From Fimbriiglobus ruber (GTDB taxonomy: Bacteria > Planctomycetota > Planctomycetia > Gemmatales > Gemmataceae): a stretch of 64,000 nucleotides of DNA. The stretch is taken from the NCBI RefSeq assembly GCF_002197845.1, contig NZ_NIDE01000004.1, forward strand, positions 1,178,001 through 1,242,000, written 5' to 3'. Every line of letters begins with the position of its first letter. Within the stretch, counting starts at the first letter, position 1. The position numbers were made by a program, and so were the translations under genes. Under the pieces are notes generated by a model. That model searched no databases and was not told the origin of the DNA. It saw only the letters and a list, made by a program, of their open reading frames with translations. Positions 26,111-35,924 of the stretch are shown in pieces.

Positions 26111-26788
26111 TTATCCGCGGGCCGTGCTTACCACTTCACCACGTAACCCGGCCAAGCCCTCGCTCCCGAGTTTTATGAGTCGGCCGGCAACTTCGACATC
26201 GAATAGGTCGTCGAGTGGTTCGTAACCGACGATGTGAACGGTCGTTCCGGGCGTGAGCCCGAGGTCGCGCCACCGGCGGAGTCGCTCCGGGTTGTCGTCC
26301 TGGGCTTCGCGGATGACGACGCAATCGCCGGCGCGGAACTCGGACAACCGCTGGAGTTCGCGCTGGCGGAGTTCGCCGGTCGCGGTCGGGATCGGGTGGC
26401 CGTGGGGGTCTTCGAGGGGTTCGCCGAGGTGGGCGGCGATGGCCTGTTCGAGCCGGGGTGAAACGGCGTGTTCCAGCGCTTCGGCTTCCGCGTCCACCTC
26501 GCTCCAGTCGAGGCCGAGAACCTTGGTCAGAAATAACTCCAGCAGCCGGTGGCGGCGGATCACTCGGCGGGCTTCCGCGAGCCCCGCCGGGGTCAACTTC
26601 GCTCCCGTCCCCGGCGTGTACTCGATCCAGCCCGCCTCGGCGAGCCGCTTGAGCATCCCGGTCACGGAGGGAGCTTTGACCTCCATGTCGACTGCGATGT
26701 CCGCGGGGGAAACGACGCGATCCGCGCCGCCTAGGCCGTGAATCGCTTTGAGATAGTCCTGGACCGCCTGGGAGGGTTGGTCGCTCAT
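26111..26788 (-). CDS. metal-dependent transcriptional regulator, DtxR/MntR family
   Basis: This 225-residue regulator starts at the ATG at 26788, giving MSDQPSQAVQDYLKAIHGLGG, the typical N-terminus; the frame runs much further upstream without family resemblance. Residues 1-65 are a winged helix with APSVTGMLKRLAEAGWIEYTPGTG. Residues 70-140 form the metal-binding dimer domain (RRHRLLELFLTKVLGLDW, EAEALEHAVSPRLEQAI). Residues 150-225 are an FeoA/SH3-like domain. Such proteins bind Mn2+ or Fe2+ and repress uptake genes. No transporter lies beside it, so the targets are elsewhere. Confidence 0.9.
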   Translation of the reverse strand: MSDQPSQAVQDYLKAIHGLGGADRVVSPADIAVDMEVKAPSVTGMLKRLAEAGWIEYTPGTGAKLTPAGLAEARRVIRRHRLLELFLTKVLGLDWSEVDAEAEALEHAVSPRLEQAIAAHLGEPLEDPHGHPIPTATGELRQRELQRLSEFRAGDCVVIREAQDDNPERLRRWRDLGLTPGTTVHIVGYEPLDDLFDVEVAGRLIKLGSEGLAGLRGEVVSTARG

Positions 26789-26870
26789 GTCCGCGGTCCG
26801 ATAGAGGGCGCGTGGGAATCGGTCGTGGCGTCTCATCTTACCCGCTGGCCCCGGACCGTCTCCCGCGTTT

Positions 26871-28043
26871 TTATCCGGCCTGGCTGCCGACAAGCTGGCT
26901 GCTCGTCCCGATCTGCGATGCCGAGATCCGCCCGAGAATGAAGTCCGCCGCCCGCTCGCAAGCCCCGGGAACGGCGACCGTCGTGCGAAGGGCATGGAGG
27001 CGTTCGACCAATCGCTCCCGGCTCTCCGGCTTCGTCAGCCAGCCGACGATATGGGCCGCGATTTCGGGCGAGGAATCCTTGGTGGTCAGGAACTCCGGGT
27101 AAACTTCCTCGTCGGCGACGAGGTTGACCAGGCTGATGTACTTGCACACAATGAACTGCTTACTCACGAACCGCGCGAAGTCCGAGATCTTATAAACGAC
27201 GACCGTGGGCTTGAGCCGGTACATCAGCTCGAAGCCGACCGATCCGGATACGGCGATGCACGCGTCCGCGGCTTCGATCACTTCCGGCGTTCGGCCGACG
27301 TACAACTCGGCGGTGATGCCCGATCCCGCCAAATGTTGCCGGATCGTCTTCGCAAGTCGCTCGTTGTACCCGGCGATCAGGAATAGCGTTCCCGGAACGG
27401 CTTCCCGAATGCGGGCGGCGGCCGCGAGCATTAAGGGAAAGTTCGCCGTCACTTCCTGGTTCCGCGACCCCGGAAGCAGAGCGACAATCGGTACACCCTC
27501 GGCCCGGCGGGCGGCGACGAACGCGAGATCAATCTGCTGTTCGGCCAGTTCGTCGAAGTAGGGGTGTCCGACGTAATGCGTTCGGACGCCCCGCTGCCGG
27601 TACCACGTCTCCTCGAATGGCAGCGCGGTCAGGACCGTATCCGCCCAGCGGTTCATTTTGCTGACCCGCCACCCGGCCCAGGCCCATAGCTGTGGCGGCA
27701 CGAAGTAGAATACCGGAACGCCGACCCGGTGAGCCCGTTTGATCAACGCCCAGTGAAAACCGGGGTAGTCGATGACGACGAGTGCGGCCGGGCGTTTGGA
27801 CCGGAGGTAGACTTCCGCCCGGCGGACAATTTTGAAGAACGTGGGAAGATTGACCAGCACCCGACCGACCCACATCACGGCGAGGTTCGTGAGCGGGTAA
27901 AGGAGTTTTACCCCGGCGCCGGCCATCTTGTCGCCGCCGAAGCCGACGATCGAAAGTTCGGGTGCGCGTTCGTGGAGTACGCGGGCGAGGTTGGCCCCGT
28001 GCAAATCGCCGCTCGGTTCGCCGGCACTGAGGAAAAGTTGCAT
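26871..28043 (-). CDS. lpxB: lipid-A-disaccharide synthase
   Basis: This 390-residue GT19 enzyme joins UDP-2,3-diacylglucosamine and lipid X to form the disaccharide of lipid A. Diagnostic stretches are LFLSAGEPSGDLHGANL at the N-terminus, GVPVFYFVPPQLWAWAGWR, HYVGHPYFDE, ALLPGSRNQEV, and CIAVSGSVGFELMYRLKPTVVVYK. The ATG at 28043 follows AGGGAAG, so it is preferred to the TTG one codon earlier. It supports a lipid A-containing outer membrane in this planctomycete. It lies about 80 bp upstream of the DtxR-type gene on the same strand. Confidence 0.95.
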   Translation of the reverse strand: MQLFLSAGEPSGDLHGANLARVLHERAPELSIVGFGGDKMAGAGVKLLYPLTNLAVMWVGRVLVNLPTFFKIVRRAEVYLRSKRPAALVVIDYPGFHWALIKRAHRVGVPVFYFVPPQLWAWAGWRVSKMNRWADTVLTALPFEETWYRQRGVRTHYVGHPYFDELAEQQIDLAFVAARRAEGVPIVALLPGSRNQEVTANFPLMLAAAARIREAVPGTLFLIAGYNERLAKTIRQHLAGSGITAELYVGRTPEVIEAADACIAVSGSVGFELMYRLKPTVVVYKISDFARFVSKQFIVCKYISLVNLVADEEVYPEFLTTKDSSPEIAAHIVGWLTKPESRERLVERLHALRTTVAVPGACERAADFILGRISASQIGTSSQLVGSQAG

Positions 28044-28140
28044 CAACGGCTTCCCTGCCGCGGTTCAGACGGGTGGAAATAACCCCCGCGAGAGGGGTAA
28101 CGCAATGGATAGGAGAGTCGCGGGGTGGTGAACCGCGGTT

Positions 28141-28599
28141 TTATTCCGGGGCGCCGTTCGACGCTTCGACGGGCGCGGCTTTTCGCACGGCCGCCGCGTC
28201 ATCCGCCTCGACCGGGGCGGCGGCCGGCGTTCTCTTGCCGCCGGGCAACTCGGTGGGGTCGGCCACTTTACGGTAGCCGAGCGACCGGAGGACTTCGAGA
28301 ACCTCGCTCCACGTCGGGAACGGGCGCCGGTTTTCCCGCTTGTAGCGGTCCATCGCCTTCATGAAGTCCGTTTCGTCGTCCGAGTAATCGCGTTCGCAGG
28401 TGGTCGGGTCGATCAACCTGCGCCGCTCACTGTTCTTCCGGGCCGTGGCCGCGTTGGCGGCCCGGCGGCGGTCCGTGGCGACCGGGATATTCCGCTTCCG
28501 CCGGTCGTTCGGGAACGCGGAGGCCGGCTGCGAATCGTCGCCCTGGTCAACGGGCGGGGTCGCGTTGGGAGACGTCGGGTTCATGTGGTTGCTGGCCAT
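28141..28599 (-). CDS. conserved planctomycete hypothetical protein
   Basis: This 152-residue, very hydrophilic protein has a central block [20 protein letters not shown] and [18 protein letters not shown] that resembles a short helical motif repeated in planctomycete proteins of unknown function. The N-terminal half is Arg/Asn-rich and probably disordered; the C-terminus is Ala/Pro-rich. There is no signal peptide. It lies 94 bp upstream of lpxB. The block resembles no enzyme that I recognise. A nucleic-acid-associated role would fit the charge but is not shown. Confidence 0.7.
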   Translation of the reverse strand: MASNHMNPTSPNATPPVDQGDDSQPASAFPNDRRKRNIPVATDRRRAANAATARKNSERRRLIDPTTCERDYSDDETDFMKAMDRYKRENRRPFPTWSEVLEVLRSLGYRKVADPTELPGGKRTPAAAPVEADDAAAVRKAAPVEASNGAPE

Positions 28600-28882
28600 C
28601 GCATCCTCTCGACCGGGGGTGATCGGGATGCAGGGATGATGACGATTAGCGGGGGTGCCAAATCGTCAGATATCCGAGGGACGAACGGTATCTTTAAAGT
28701 ACCTGGGCTCGGGGGCGTGTCAATCGGGATTCACCCCCCGTGCGGCGCGTGTAAGTCTTTCAATTGGGTACTTGTTACGGATCGGAAATTTCCTCCGATC
28801 CCGCCGGTCGTAGCGATTTCGGCCGCCCGCCGGTCGATCAAAGCTGGTAGCGAGAAATCCGTCCCGCCCGCGGGTGTCTGCG

Positions 28883-29512
28883 ATGTCACACTTCGAGGCA
28901 GCCAACCTGATCCGTGTGTTCGACTTTTACCTCACGGTCATGTTCCTGCTCAGTTTCGCCCGCCGTTACCCAGTTTACTGGGAAACGGCACGCCTGCTCG
29001 TCGCCCTCCGCGGGCGGTGGCCCCGTCTCGTCCAGCGGTTGAAGCAGCACCACGGGGCTCTCGTGACGGCCGAAGTCCTTCGCCCCCTGGCGGTCGCGTT
29101 CGCCCTGACCGTGGTACAGATGGTCTGCTCCCGGCTGATCTACCCGCAGGCGCAACTTGCGGTACAAGAAGTGGAAGCGAGTTGGTGGCGGATGCTTATC
29201 GTGCTGGTCGCTATGATCCCGATGATCGCCGTGGACGCTTACTTTCTGATCCGCGTCGGCCAGTTCAACCGCCTCGAAACGGAAAAATACATGGACCAGG
29301 CCGAACACTGGCTCCGGTCGTGGCACGCCCCGGCAATCCGGGCGGTGACTTTCGGCTACATCAACCCACGACGAATCGTCGACGAGGAAGTGAAAAAGAG
29401 CCTCGACCAACTCGGCCAGACTGTGAGCTGGGCTGCATGGTGGGTGTCGGTCCAAGTCGCGTGCCGGGTGGCGTTTGGGCTGTCGATCTGGTTGCTGTGG
29501 GCCTTCGGATGA
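28883..29512 (+). CDS. conserved membrane protein of unknown function
   Basis: About 209 residues start at the ATG at 28883; a GTG three codons earlier is an alternative. Hydrophobic segments are near residues 8-25 (FDFYLTVMFLLSF), 68-85, 100-120 (MLIVLVAMIPMIAVDAYFLI) and 185-205. Long helical connectors lie between them, one with FNRLETEKYMDQAEHWLRSW. A Tyr-Ile-Asn-Pro-Arg motif lies near 160. No family is recognised. It is divergently placed from the upstream hypothetical gene and converges on the PQQ-like gene. Confidence 0.7.
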   Translation: MSHFEAANLIRVFDFYLTVMFLLSFARRYPVYWETARLLVALRGRWPRLVQRLKQHHGALVTAEVLRPLAVAFALTVVQMVCSRLIYPQAQLAVQEVEASWWRMLIVLVAMIPMIAVDAYFLIRVGQFNRLETEKYMDQAEHWLRSWHAPAIRAVTFGYINPRRIVDEEVKKSLDQLGQTVSWAAWWVSVQVACRVAFGLSIWLLWAFG

Positions 29513-29551
29513 CTGTTTGAGGCCGGAGAGTCCCATTGGTAGGAATGTGGA

Positions 29552-30817
29552 TCACTCCTTCGTACCGATACAAAACAGCCACTTTCGTCCTTTAAGATAG
29601 ATCCGTCCGTCGGCTACGGCCGGAGAAGCCGACCCGCCGTCGTCCAAGTCGTTCGTTGCCAGGATGTCCAACTTCGGCCCGGCCGCCAATACGTAGCTCC
29701 GACCCGCGCTTGCCAGGAAGAGGTGGCCGTCCGGTGTCGCCACCGGGCTCGACGCGGTCGATACCCTGGACAGGCGCTCCGTGAACGCGACTTTGCCCGT
29801 ATCCATTCGCACGCAGGTAAGGACTTCGGGCGAACGGAGTCGATAGAGGTAAGGCCCGGATACGACCGGCGACGACAACCCCTCACTCGGCTGCTGGACG
29901 GTCCACTTCAGGTGCGTCTTGGTCACGTCGCCGGTGCCGGTCGGGTCGACGGCGATGCCGGGTCCACCGCGACCGCTATCGATGTACACCACCCCGTCCG
30001 CAAAGACCGGCGAAACGGTGTCGCCCTTGGCCGCACACGTCCACAACATCTTGCCGGAGGTCGGGTCGAGCCCCTGGATTGCGTTCGAGGCTGAAACGAG
30101 GAGCTGGGACCGGCCGCCGACCTCGGCCAGAACCGGGGTGCTGTGGGCGAAACCCACGCTCGGCCGCTTATCCTCCCACACGACGGCCCCGGTCTTCTTG
30201 TCGAGGGCGAGCAGCCGCGATTGTTTGTCCGTCTGATCGCATTGCAGGAGGACCGTGTCCCGGAACAAGACCGGGCTGGCCGAAAGGGCGACGTCGAACT
30301 TGTAGGGAGCGATTTCCGCCCGCCAAACCGGCTTCCCGTCGAAATCGAGGGCCGCGACGACGGAGGAGCCGAAGACGGCGTAGACGCGCTCGCCGTCGGC
30401 CGCCGGGGTGGGCGCGGTGTAGCCCCCGCGGAGGTCGTTCAGCAGCCACGGCCCCGGCGGGACGGTCACGTCCCAGAGTCGCTTGCCGTCGGTCGTGCGA
30501 TAGCAGGCGACGTGATGTTCGGGGAACTTCTTGGAGTCGACTTTAGCGGGCCAGTAGCTCATGGTCACGAACACCCGCCCGCGCGACACGATCGGGCTCG
30601 ACTGATTCTGATCCATCCCGACGGTCGAATCGACGCCGGGTAAGCTGACTTTCCAGCGGACGTTGGTGTTTTCGGGGCCGCCCCACGTCACAGGAAGTTT
30701 TCCGTCAACTTGGCCCATCCCGGTCGGTCCGCGCCAGCCGGGCCAGTCGCCGGCCGTTCCCAAACCGACCGCCGGACCACCGACCGCGACCATGAAACCG
30801 AGCCATAACCGACGCAT
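29552..30817 (-). CDS. secreted PQQ-binding-like beta-propeller protein
   Basis: This 421-residue protein has a signal peptide (LWLGFMVAVGGPAVGLGTA) and then DWPGWRGPTGMGQVDGKLPVTW, the opening seen in many planctomycete propeller proteins. Blades follow with repeated phrases such as GVVYIDSG, RLLALDKKTGAVVWEDK, LDPTSGKMLWTC and VRMDTGKVAFTERLSRV. They match the PQQ/PQQ_2 (YvrL-like) repeat, W-x-x-x-x-G-x-x-x-W. No dehydrogenase residues are claimed; most family members lack PQQ and act as scaffolds. The ATG at 30817 is preferred to the GTG before it because it is better spaced from GGGAG. Confidence 0.88.
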   Translation of the reverse strand: MRRLWLGFMVAVGGPAVGLGTAGDWPGWRGPTGMGQVDGKLPVTWGGPENTNVRWKVSLPGVDSTVGMDQNQSSPIVSRGRVFVTMSYWPAKVDSKKFPEHHVACYRTTDGKRLWDVTVPPGPWLLNDLRGGYTAPTPAADGERVYAVFGSSVVAALDFDGKPVWRAEIAPYKFDVALSASPVLFRDTVLLQCDQTDKQSRLLALDKKTGAVVWEDKRPSVGFAHSTPVLAEVGGRSQLLVSASNAIQGLDPTSGKMLWTCAAKGDTVSPVFADGVVYIDSGRGGPGIAVDPTGTGDVTKTHLKWTVQQPSEGLSSPVVSGPYLYRLRSPEVLTCVRMDTGKVAFTERLSRVSTASSPVATPDGHLFLASAGRSYVLAAGPKLDILATNDLDDGGSASPAVADGRIYLKGRKWLFCIGTKE

Positions 30818-30936
30818 CACGCGCTCCCGCTAACATCGTTCGGTGAACTCGTTGGCAGTATGGCGTCTGTTGCCTCTCGTCGCAAGAAGCATGTCGATTT
30901 ACTGATGCATGTGCCCGTCACGGGCGCCACAGCCAA

Positions 30937-33867
30937 TCACCCACCAAACCACCGCTTGAGAAACCCCTTCCCGGCTTTGGTCGTTGGGTCCAGGCTGCGG
31001 AGAAGCGCGACCCGCGTTTCTGGATTGTTGAACGCCCCACGCCCTCCCCACGCGGCCACGAGCCGAGGGTACTCGGCCGTGAACTCGTCTACCTCCGCGG
31101 CCCACTTTCGACGAAGGCTCTGCCGCCAGGCGGCCACCGCCTCCCACCAAAGCCAGGCCGCGAACAACCCGATCGTAACGGACACGATGACAGACAGCGT
31201 TTTGCTCCAGGTGTCATCGAACATCCTGGTGCCAAAAAATACCACGAATGCCGCCGGCACGACCACAATCACCCAAAGCCCGATCAGGGCGAGCCAACTG
31301 GCGTCCAAATTCCCGTCCGTTTGATCTTTCCGCCGGATCAGATCTGTCAGTCGCGCGGCGGCCAACGCCCGACGAGCCGGGTCGGCGGCCACCTGCTCCG
31401 GAGTCAGTTCGGCGGTCGGGGCTGGCGGACTGGTTGGGATGGCGAGGTCGTCTCGCGCTCGGCGGACGACGCCGTAATCTTTCAAGGCCGCCCGCCCGCC
31501 TGCCGCTTCGACTTCAAACGGGAAGTCGCGGGCCAATTCGGCGATTTGGTCGTTCAAGGCTGCGCGGAGAACAGCTGTCTGGGGGCGAACCGCGAACCGA
31601 ATCAGTGCCACGTATCCGGTCCAAACGGCGACGCCGACTATTCCCCCGAAGATGTTGGCGACCCAGTCGTTCCCGTAGTAACCGAACGCCGCGGGGAATT
31701 GGGCATACTGGTGCCGGAGGTCGAACAATAGCTCGCCCGCGAGCCATCCGAGCAAAATACCCGGGAAAAAGCCCCAAACGATGGTTTCCCACAACGGCCA
31801 GCCGGCGAGCGCGGCGAGGTCGGCGTGCATCTTCTCCAATCGGGCGAGTTGTGACCCGAGGATCGGTCGCCGCGACTGGGAGGCGGCGGACCGCGGAACA
31901 ATCACGAGGGGAGCGGGCGGAGCGAATCGATCCCGGAGCAAGGTCACACACTCCGGGTTTCGGAGGGCGATGACGCCGCCGATGTCCGCGACCAATTCCG
32001 GGAAGGCGTCCGACAGTTCGGCCCCCAGCTGGATGATTTGCTCCTTGGCACTCCCCCGGGCTCGGTCCATCCGCGCCCAGGCGACCGCGTAGTAAATCAG
32101 TGCGAACAGGACAGCACCCGGGAGTGCCATGAACGTCGCACCCATGACTCCGACCTGGTACCTCTGCATCGAAAGCATATCCGGATATTCTGGTGATTTT
32201 TGGGCCGAAATCGCGTTACCGTAGGCTATCAGGCACACCAACATGAACAGGAACGCGATCGAGAAAAGCACGCCCCGTATCGCCGGCCGGGTCGGTGACC
32301 ACCGCCGCAACCGTTCATATTCCGAGTGGGCTTCGTGTAACCGATTCACCAAAGAAGCGGCCAGTGTCCGCCGCGGACTGTCGCCCACTCCGGGCAAGAC
32401 CGTAGCGGCCGCGGCCGTCGCCGTCGTTTCCGCGGCCAGCGTGGGCCGCGGCTCCTGCCGCGAAGAGTTCTCGTCAGTGATCGGCACTTGAAAGGTCGAC
32501 GCCGTTTGGACTCCCGCCGCTTCTCTCAGAAGCGGCAGCAGTTCGGCGGCGTTGGCCGGCCGGTCGTCGAACCAACCGACACACCGTTCGAGCAATGCGA
32601 TGTGTTCGGGCGGAACACCGAACCTGACCCGAAGTTCCTTGGCCCAGCCGTGGTGCAGTTCTTTCGACACATCGCCGGCGAGAAGTTGGTACCAGACAAC
32701 GCCGAGGGCGTACAAGTCGTGTCGCGGGTCCGGGTTGGCTCCCTTGCGCTGCTCGGGGCTCATATAGAGCGGGGTGCCGGCTCCGCGAAATAGGCTGGCC
32801 TGGTCCGCGAGCGAGAGGTAGTCCATCGTGGACGGGCCGACCCGGCTCCGTGCCGCGGCCGCGGCGCGGGTGGCCGTCGCCCCGCCGATGCCGAAGTCGG
32901 CCAATTTCAGCTTGCCGTCATCCACCAGCACGTTCGCCGGCTTCAGATCCCGGTGAACCACGCCGGCGCGGTGGGCGAACGCCAGTCCGTCGACGAGCTG
33001 GGCTACCCACCCGAGGACTTCGGCCGCGTCCGGGAGGCGGCCGAGAGTGGCCCGACGGACCGCGAGGTGGTGGGTCAGGTCGCCACCCGCCACGTATTCG
33101 TACACGAGGTACGGGGTCGGGTGGTCGAGGTCGTAGCCGTACAACCGGACGACGTGCCCTGCTCCCCGCCCGCCGGCCCGCATCAGCCTCTCCAGGTTAC
33201 TCCGCTCCTGGTGCAGCGTCGGCACGAGCGACCGGTCCAGACAAAACTTGATCGCCAGCGGGAGGTGCTGAAGGCTCGGCGACGTAGCCCGGTAAACGGC
33301 CCCGAACCCGCCGGAGCCGAGCAGCTCGACCAGCCGGTACGGGGTGCCGGCCAGGTCAGTCGCGGACGGGTACGGTGGCACGTCTTCCGGCAACAGTTGG
33401 AGCAGTGACCGTTCGTCTTCCAGGGAGATCGAAGGTGGAAGTGATCGGCAGCCGCCCCGGGCGGGATCGGGGACGAGAGCCCGGTTCACCGCTCGGGGCA
33501 CAGCCGTTAGATATTCGACGGCCCGGTCGACGGCCGCAAGATCAGCCTGTGGCGCGAGTTCGAGCAGGATCGTCCGGGCCTGCTCGCGGGCAACGGCCGG
33601 GGTCAGTTCGACTAACTCCTCCACGGCCGCGTCGACGGCGGCCACCGGCTGGTGCTTGATCCACTCCTGCCACCGGGCAACGATCCCGCGGCCGAAAATG
33701 TTGATCGCCTTCTCGACACCCTTTTCGACCGCCATGCCGACGACCGGACCCGCATGGTCTCCCACAACGACGTTCGCCGCCCCGCCTGCGGCCGCACCGA
33801 GTATCGGCACCATTCCCTCCGCCGCGAGACGGAACAGGATGTTCGGCTTGGGTTTGTCTTCGGGCAT
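30937..33867 (-). CDS. membrane-anchored Ser/Thr protein kinase
   Basis: The ATG at 33867, after GGGAG, gives 976 residues; an open frame continues upstream but reads as non-coding. Residues 1-170 are a helical N-terminal region with a Gly/Ala-rich stretch (AAAGGAANVVVGDHAG) of unknown fold. The kinase domain has ELLGSGGFGAVYRA (183-194), Lys207, VVHRDLKPANVLVDD with catalytic Asp307, ADFGIGG with Asp324, and YMSPEQRKG. The rest, from about 520, holds four to six membrane segments in two clusters (VLFSIAFLFMLVCLIA, GATFMALPGAVLFALIYYAV, FFPGILLGWLAG and others) with long helical linkers. Planctomycetes have many such kinases. The ligand sensed and the targets are unknown. Confidence 0.9.
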   Translation of the reverse strand: MPEDKPKPNILFRLAAEGMVPILGAAAGGAANVVVGDHAGPVVGMAVEKGVEKAINIFGRGIVARWQEWIKHQPVAAVDAAVEELVELTPAVAREQARTILLELAPQADLAAVDRAVEYLTAVPRAVNRALVPDPARGGCRSLPPSISLEDERSLLQLLPEDVPPYPSATDLAGTPYRLVELLGSGGFGAVYRATSPSLQHLPLAIKFCLDRSLVPTLHQERSNLERLMRAGGRGAGHVVRLYGYDLDHPTPYLVYEYVAGGDLTHHLAVRRATLGRLPDAAEVLGWVAQLVDGLAFAHRAGVVHRDLKPANVLVDDGKLKLADFGIGGATATRAAAAARSRVGPSTMDYLSLADQASLFRGAGTPLYMSPEQRKGANPDPRHDLYALGVVWYQLLAGDVSKELHHGWAKELRVRFGVPPEHIALLERCVGWFDDRPANAAELLPLLREAAGVQTASTFQVPITDENSSRQEPRPTLAAETTATAAAATVLPGVGDSPRRTLAASLVNRLHEAHSEYERLRRWSPTRPAIRGVLFSIAFLFMLVCLIAYGNAISAQKSPEYPDMLSMQRYQVGVMGATFMALPGAVLFALIYYAVAWARMDRARGSAKEQIIQLGAELSDAFPELVADIGGVIALRNPECVTLLRDRFAPPAPLVIVPRSAASQSRRPILGSQLARLEKMHADLAALAGWPLWETIVWGFFPGILLGWLAGELLFDLRHQYAQFPAAFGYYGNDWVANIFGGIVGVAVWTGYVALIRFAVRPQTAVLRAALNDQIAELARDFPFEVEAAGGRAALKDYGVVRRARDDLAIPTSPPAPTAELTPEQVAADPARRALAAARLTDLIRRKDQTDGNLDASWLALIGLWVIVVVPAAFVVFFGTRMFDDTWSKTLSVIVSVTIGLFAAWLWWEAVAAWRQSLRRKWAAEVDEFTAEYPRLVAAWGGRGAFNNPETRVALLRSLDPTTKAGKGFLKRWFGG

Positions 33868-34107
33868 GACGGGCTCCCGGACGCAGGCGAGATGGCGATG
33901 TGAGTGTATTCGGTGGAAACACAACGAGATTTCGGAATCGAATGATGAACCGTCGAGAAGCAGAATAGAAATGGGCAAGTTGAGTTGATTTGCGGAAGTA
34001 GACTTGCGGTTCGTCAGTCGCGATTCGACGGTCAGGACGGGCGTTTCGACGATCAATCGGGCCGGTAGAACGTGTTCCACCGGCCCGAGGTTCTTTGCTC
34101 CGGCTTC

Positions 34108-35241
34108 TTACTTTTTCGCGTACTCGCGCTGGAACGCGGCCACGCCGGCACCCGGCTCCAGCTTGAAGCCGCTTTCGTGAAGAACGAGTTCGAGGGCCGC
34201 GATCGCGCCGAGAACTTCGAACGCGTCCGTGTACCCCATGTGCGACAGCCGCCAGATCTGGCCTTTCATGTTGTCCTGACCGTCAGCCAGCTTGAAACCG
34301 TGCTGCTTTTCCAGCTTCTTCAGCGTCGCGCTGCCGTCGACGCCGGCCGGCACGGTGATGACCGTGAGCGCGTTATTCGGCCGCTCGGCGAACAGCTTCA
34401 ATCCGAGCGCGGTGACACCCGCCCGACAGGCGGCGGCGATCTTCGCGTGGCGGGCCCACAGGTTCTCGATCCCCTCGGCCCGAATCCGCTTCAGGCTCAC
34501 CCGCTGGGCCTTGATGAGCGTGTTCGCCGGGGTGAACGGGGTGTCGCTTTCCGCGAGAGCCTTCTTGTAACGACGGAGGTCGAGGTAGAACGACCGGATC
34601 GGGGTTGCCTCGATCTTCTTCCACGCCTTTTCGCTGACCGAGACGAACGCCAGCCCGGGGGGCAGCATGAGCGCCTTCTGGGAGCCGGTCACGACCACGT
34701 CGAGCTGCCAGGCGTCCGTCCGACACTCCATCGCCCCGAGTCCGCTGATGCCGTCTACGACGAGCAGAGCGGGCGACTTCGCCACGATCCGGCCGAACGC
34801 TTCCAGGTCGTGCCCGACGCCGGTGGACGTCTCGCTCAGGGTGGCGAACACGGCCTTCGTGTCCGGGTTCTCGGCGAGCGCCTTCTCCAGCATTTCTGGG
34901 GTGACGGCTTTGCCGTAAGGCACTTCGACGACGACGAGGTTCGCCTGGAACGCCTTGAGGATGCCCCGCCATCGCTCGCCCCACCTGCCGGCCGTGAGCA
35001 GGATCGCCTTCTCGCCCGCGGCGAGGGTGTTCGCCACGGCCGCTTCCATCCCGCCGGTGCCCGAACTCGTCAGGGTCATGACCGGCTGGGAGGTCTGGAA
35101 CACGTACTTGAGGTCTTCGGTCACTTCGCCCAGGATCGCCTTGGCTTCCGCCGACCGGTGGTAAGTCACCGGGCGGGCGAGTTCGAGCAGGGTTTCCTCG
35201 GGGACCGTGGTCGGGCCGGGGGTGAAGAGCCGCGGTTTCAT
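34108..35241 (-). CDS. class V PLP-dependent aminotransferase (serine/alanine-glyoxylate type)
   Basis: The ATG at 35241 follows AAGGACGA and gives 377 residues, MKPRLFTPGPTTVPEETLLEL, the family opening. SSGTGGMEAAVANTL binds the cofactor phosphate, VVDGISGLGAMECRTD contains the Asp that contacts the pyridine nitrogen, and DVVVTGSQKALMLPPG has the PLP Lys. The C-terminus has RLSHMGYTDAFEVLGAIAALE. The closest named relatives are serine-pyruvate/alanine-glyoxylate aminotransferases and the archaeal-type aspartate aminotransferase. Substrate cannot be fixed from the sequence. No clear operon partner. Confidence 0.92.
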   Translation of the reverse strand: MKPRLFTPGPTTVPEETLLELARPVTYHRSAEAKAILGEVTEDLKYVFQTSQPVMTLTSSGTGGMEAAVANTLAAGEKAILLTAGRWGERWRGILKAFQANLVVVEVPYGKAVTPEMLEKALAENPDTKAVFATLSETSTGVGHDLEAFGRIVAKSPALLVVDGISGLGAMECRTDAWQLDVVVTGSQKALMLPPGLAFVSVSEKAWKKIEATPIRSFYLDLRRYKKALAESDTPFTPANTLIKAQRVSLKRIRAEGIENLWARHAKIAAACRAGVTALGLKLFAERPNNALTVITVPAGVDGSATLKKLEKQHGFKLADGQDNMKGQIWRLSHMGYTDAFEVLGAIAALELVLHESGFKLEPGAGVAAFQREYAKK

Positions 35242-35516
35242 GGAGAGTCGTCCTTTGCCAAACGGAACACACAAGTCAAGTGCGGACATTTTAAGAGTTT
35301 GTCGCCTGGATTCACTGGCGCGGCGCCGCGTGAACCTTTTCAACCGAAACCGTGTCCCCGAAATAACTCGGAACGGCCCGCTGGTGTCTGGTCCGAGGCG
35401 TGTGCCGTCACTTTTACCGTCACGACCCGAAGGGAGGTGTCCCGTGCGACCGATTGCCGCGAAATGGGCCGGCGAGATTTCGTGCAAGTTTCCTTCCTAT
35501 TCGGGTGTATCCCACG

Positions 35517-35924
35517 ATGAGTCGAAGGCACAAAACATGTTCGGTTGACGGGGCCGCCGACGAGATGGGGCCGGAAGACGGGGCGGACCCGAAGGTGTTC
35601 CACGACCGGCGCAAGTGGCGGGAAAAGCCGCCCGGCCCGGGGCGAAAATCCTTGCAACTGTGTGGGCAGGTCCGCGACGGGCTCCGGGCGATCTTCGCCT
35701 GTTTCTCGGACGAGGTGTTGCGAGAGTTGACGGTGGTTTCGGTCGATCCGGCGCCGCACGCGGGCCGGCTGATGGTGACAGTCGCCGTGCTCAGCCCGGC
35801 AGACGCCACCGACCGAAACGCCGCGACCGCGCACCTCGTCCGGGCGACGGGTCTGATCCGCCGGGAGATCGCGTCGGGCGTCCACCGGCGGAACACGCCC
35901 GAAATGGTGTTCCGCGTAATTTGA
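35517..35924 (+). CDS. RbfA-like (ribosome-binding factor A superfamily) protein
   Basis: The 135-residue protein from the ATG at 35517 carries a basic N-terminus with RRKWREKPPGPGRKSLQL, then CGQVRDGLRAIFACF, LTVVSVDPAPHAGRLMVTVAVL and a final helix-strand LVRATGLIRREIASGVHRRN followed by TPEMVFRV. The order and the phrase G-x-I-R-R-E-I-A...R-x-x-P-E-M-x-F match RbfA, a KH-like factor for 16S rRNA processing and cold adaptation. It is more divergent and has an unusual N-terminal extension, so it may be a paralogue. No RbfA neighbours (infB, truB) are present. The ribosome binding site is weak. Confidence 0.65.
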   Translation: MSRRHKTCSVDGAADEMGPEDGADPKVFHDRRKWREKPPGPGRKSLQLCGQVRDGLRAIFACFSDEVLRELTVVSVDPAPHAGRLMVTVAVLSPADATDRNAATAHLVRATGLIRREIASGVHRRNTPEMVFRVI

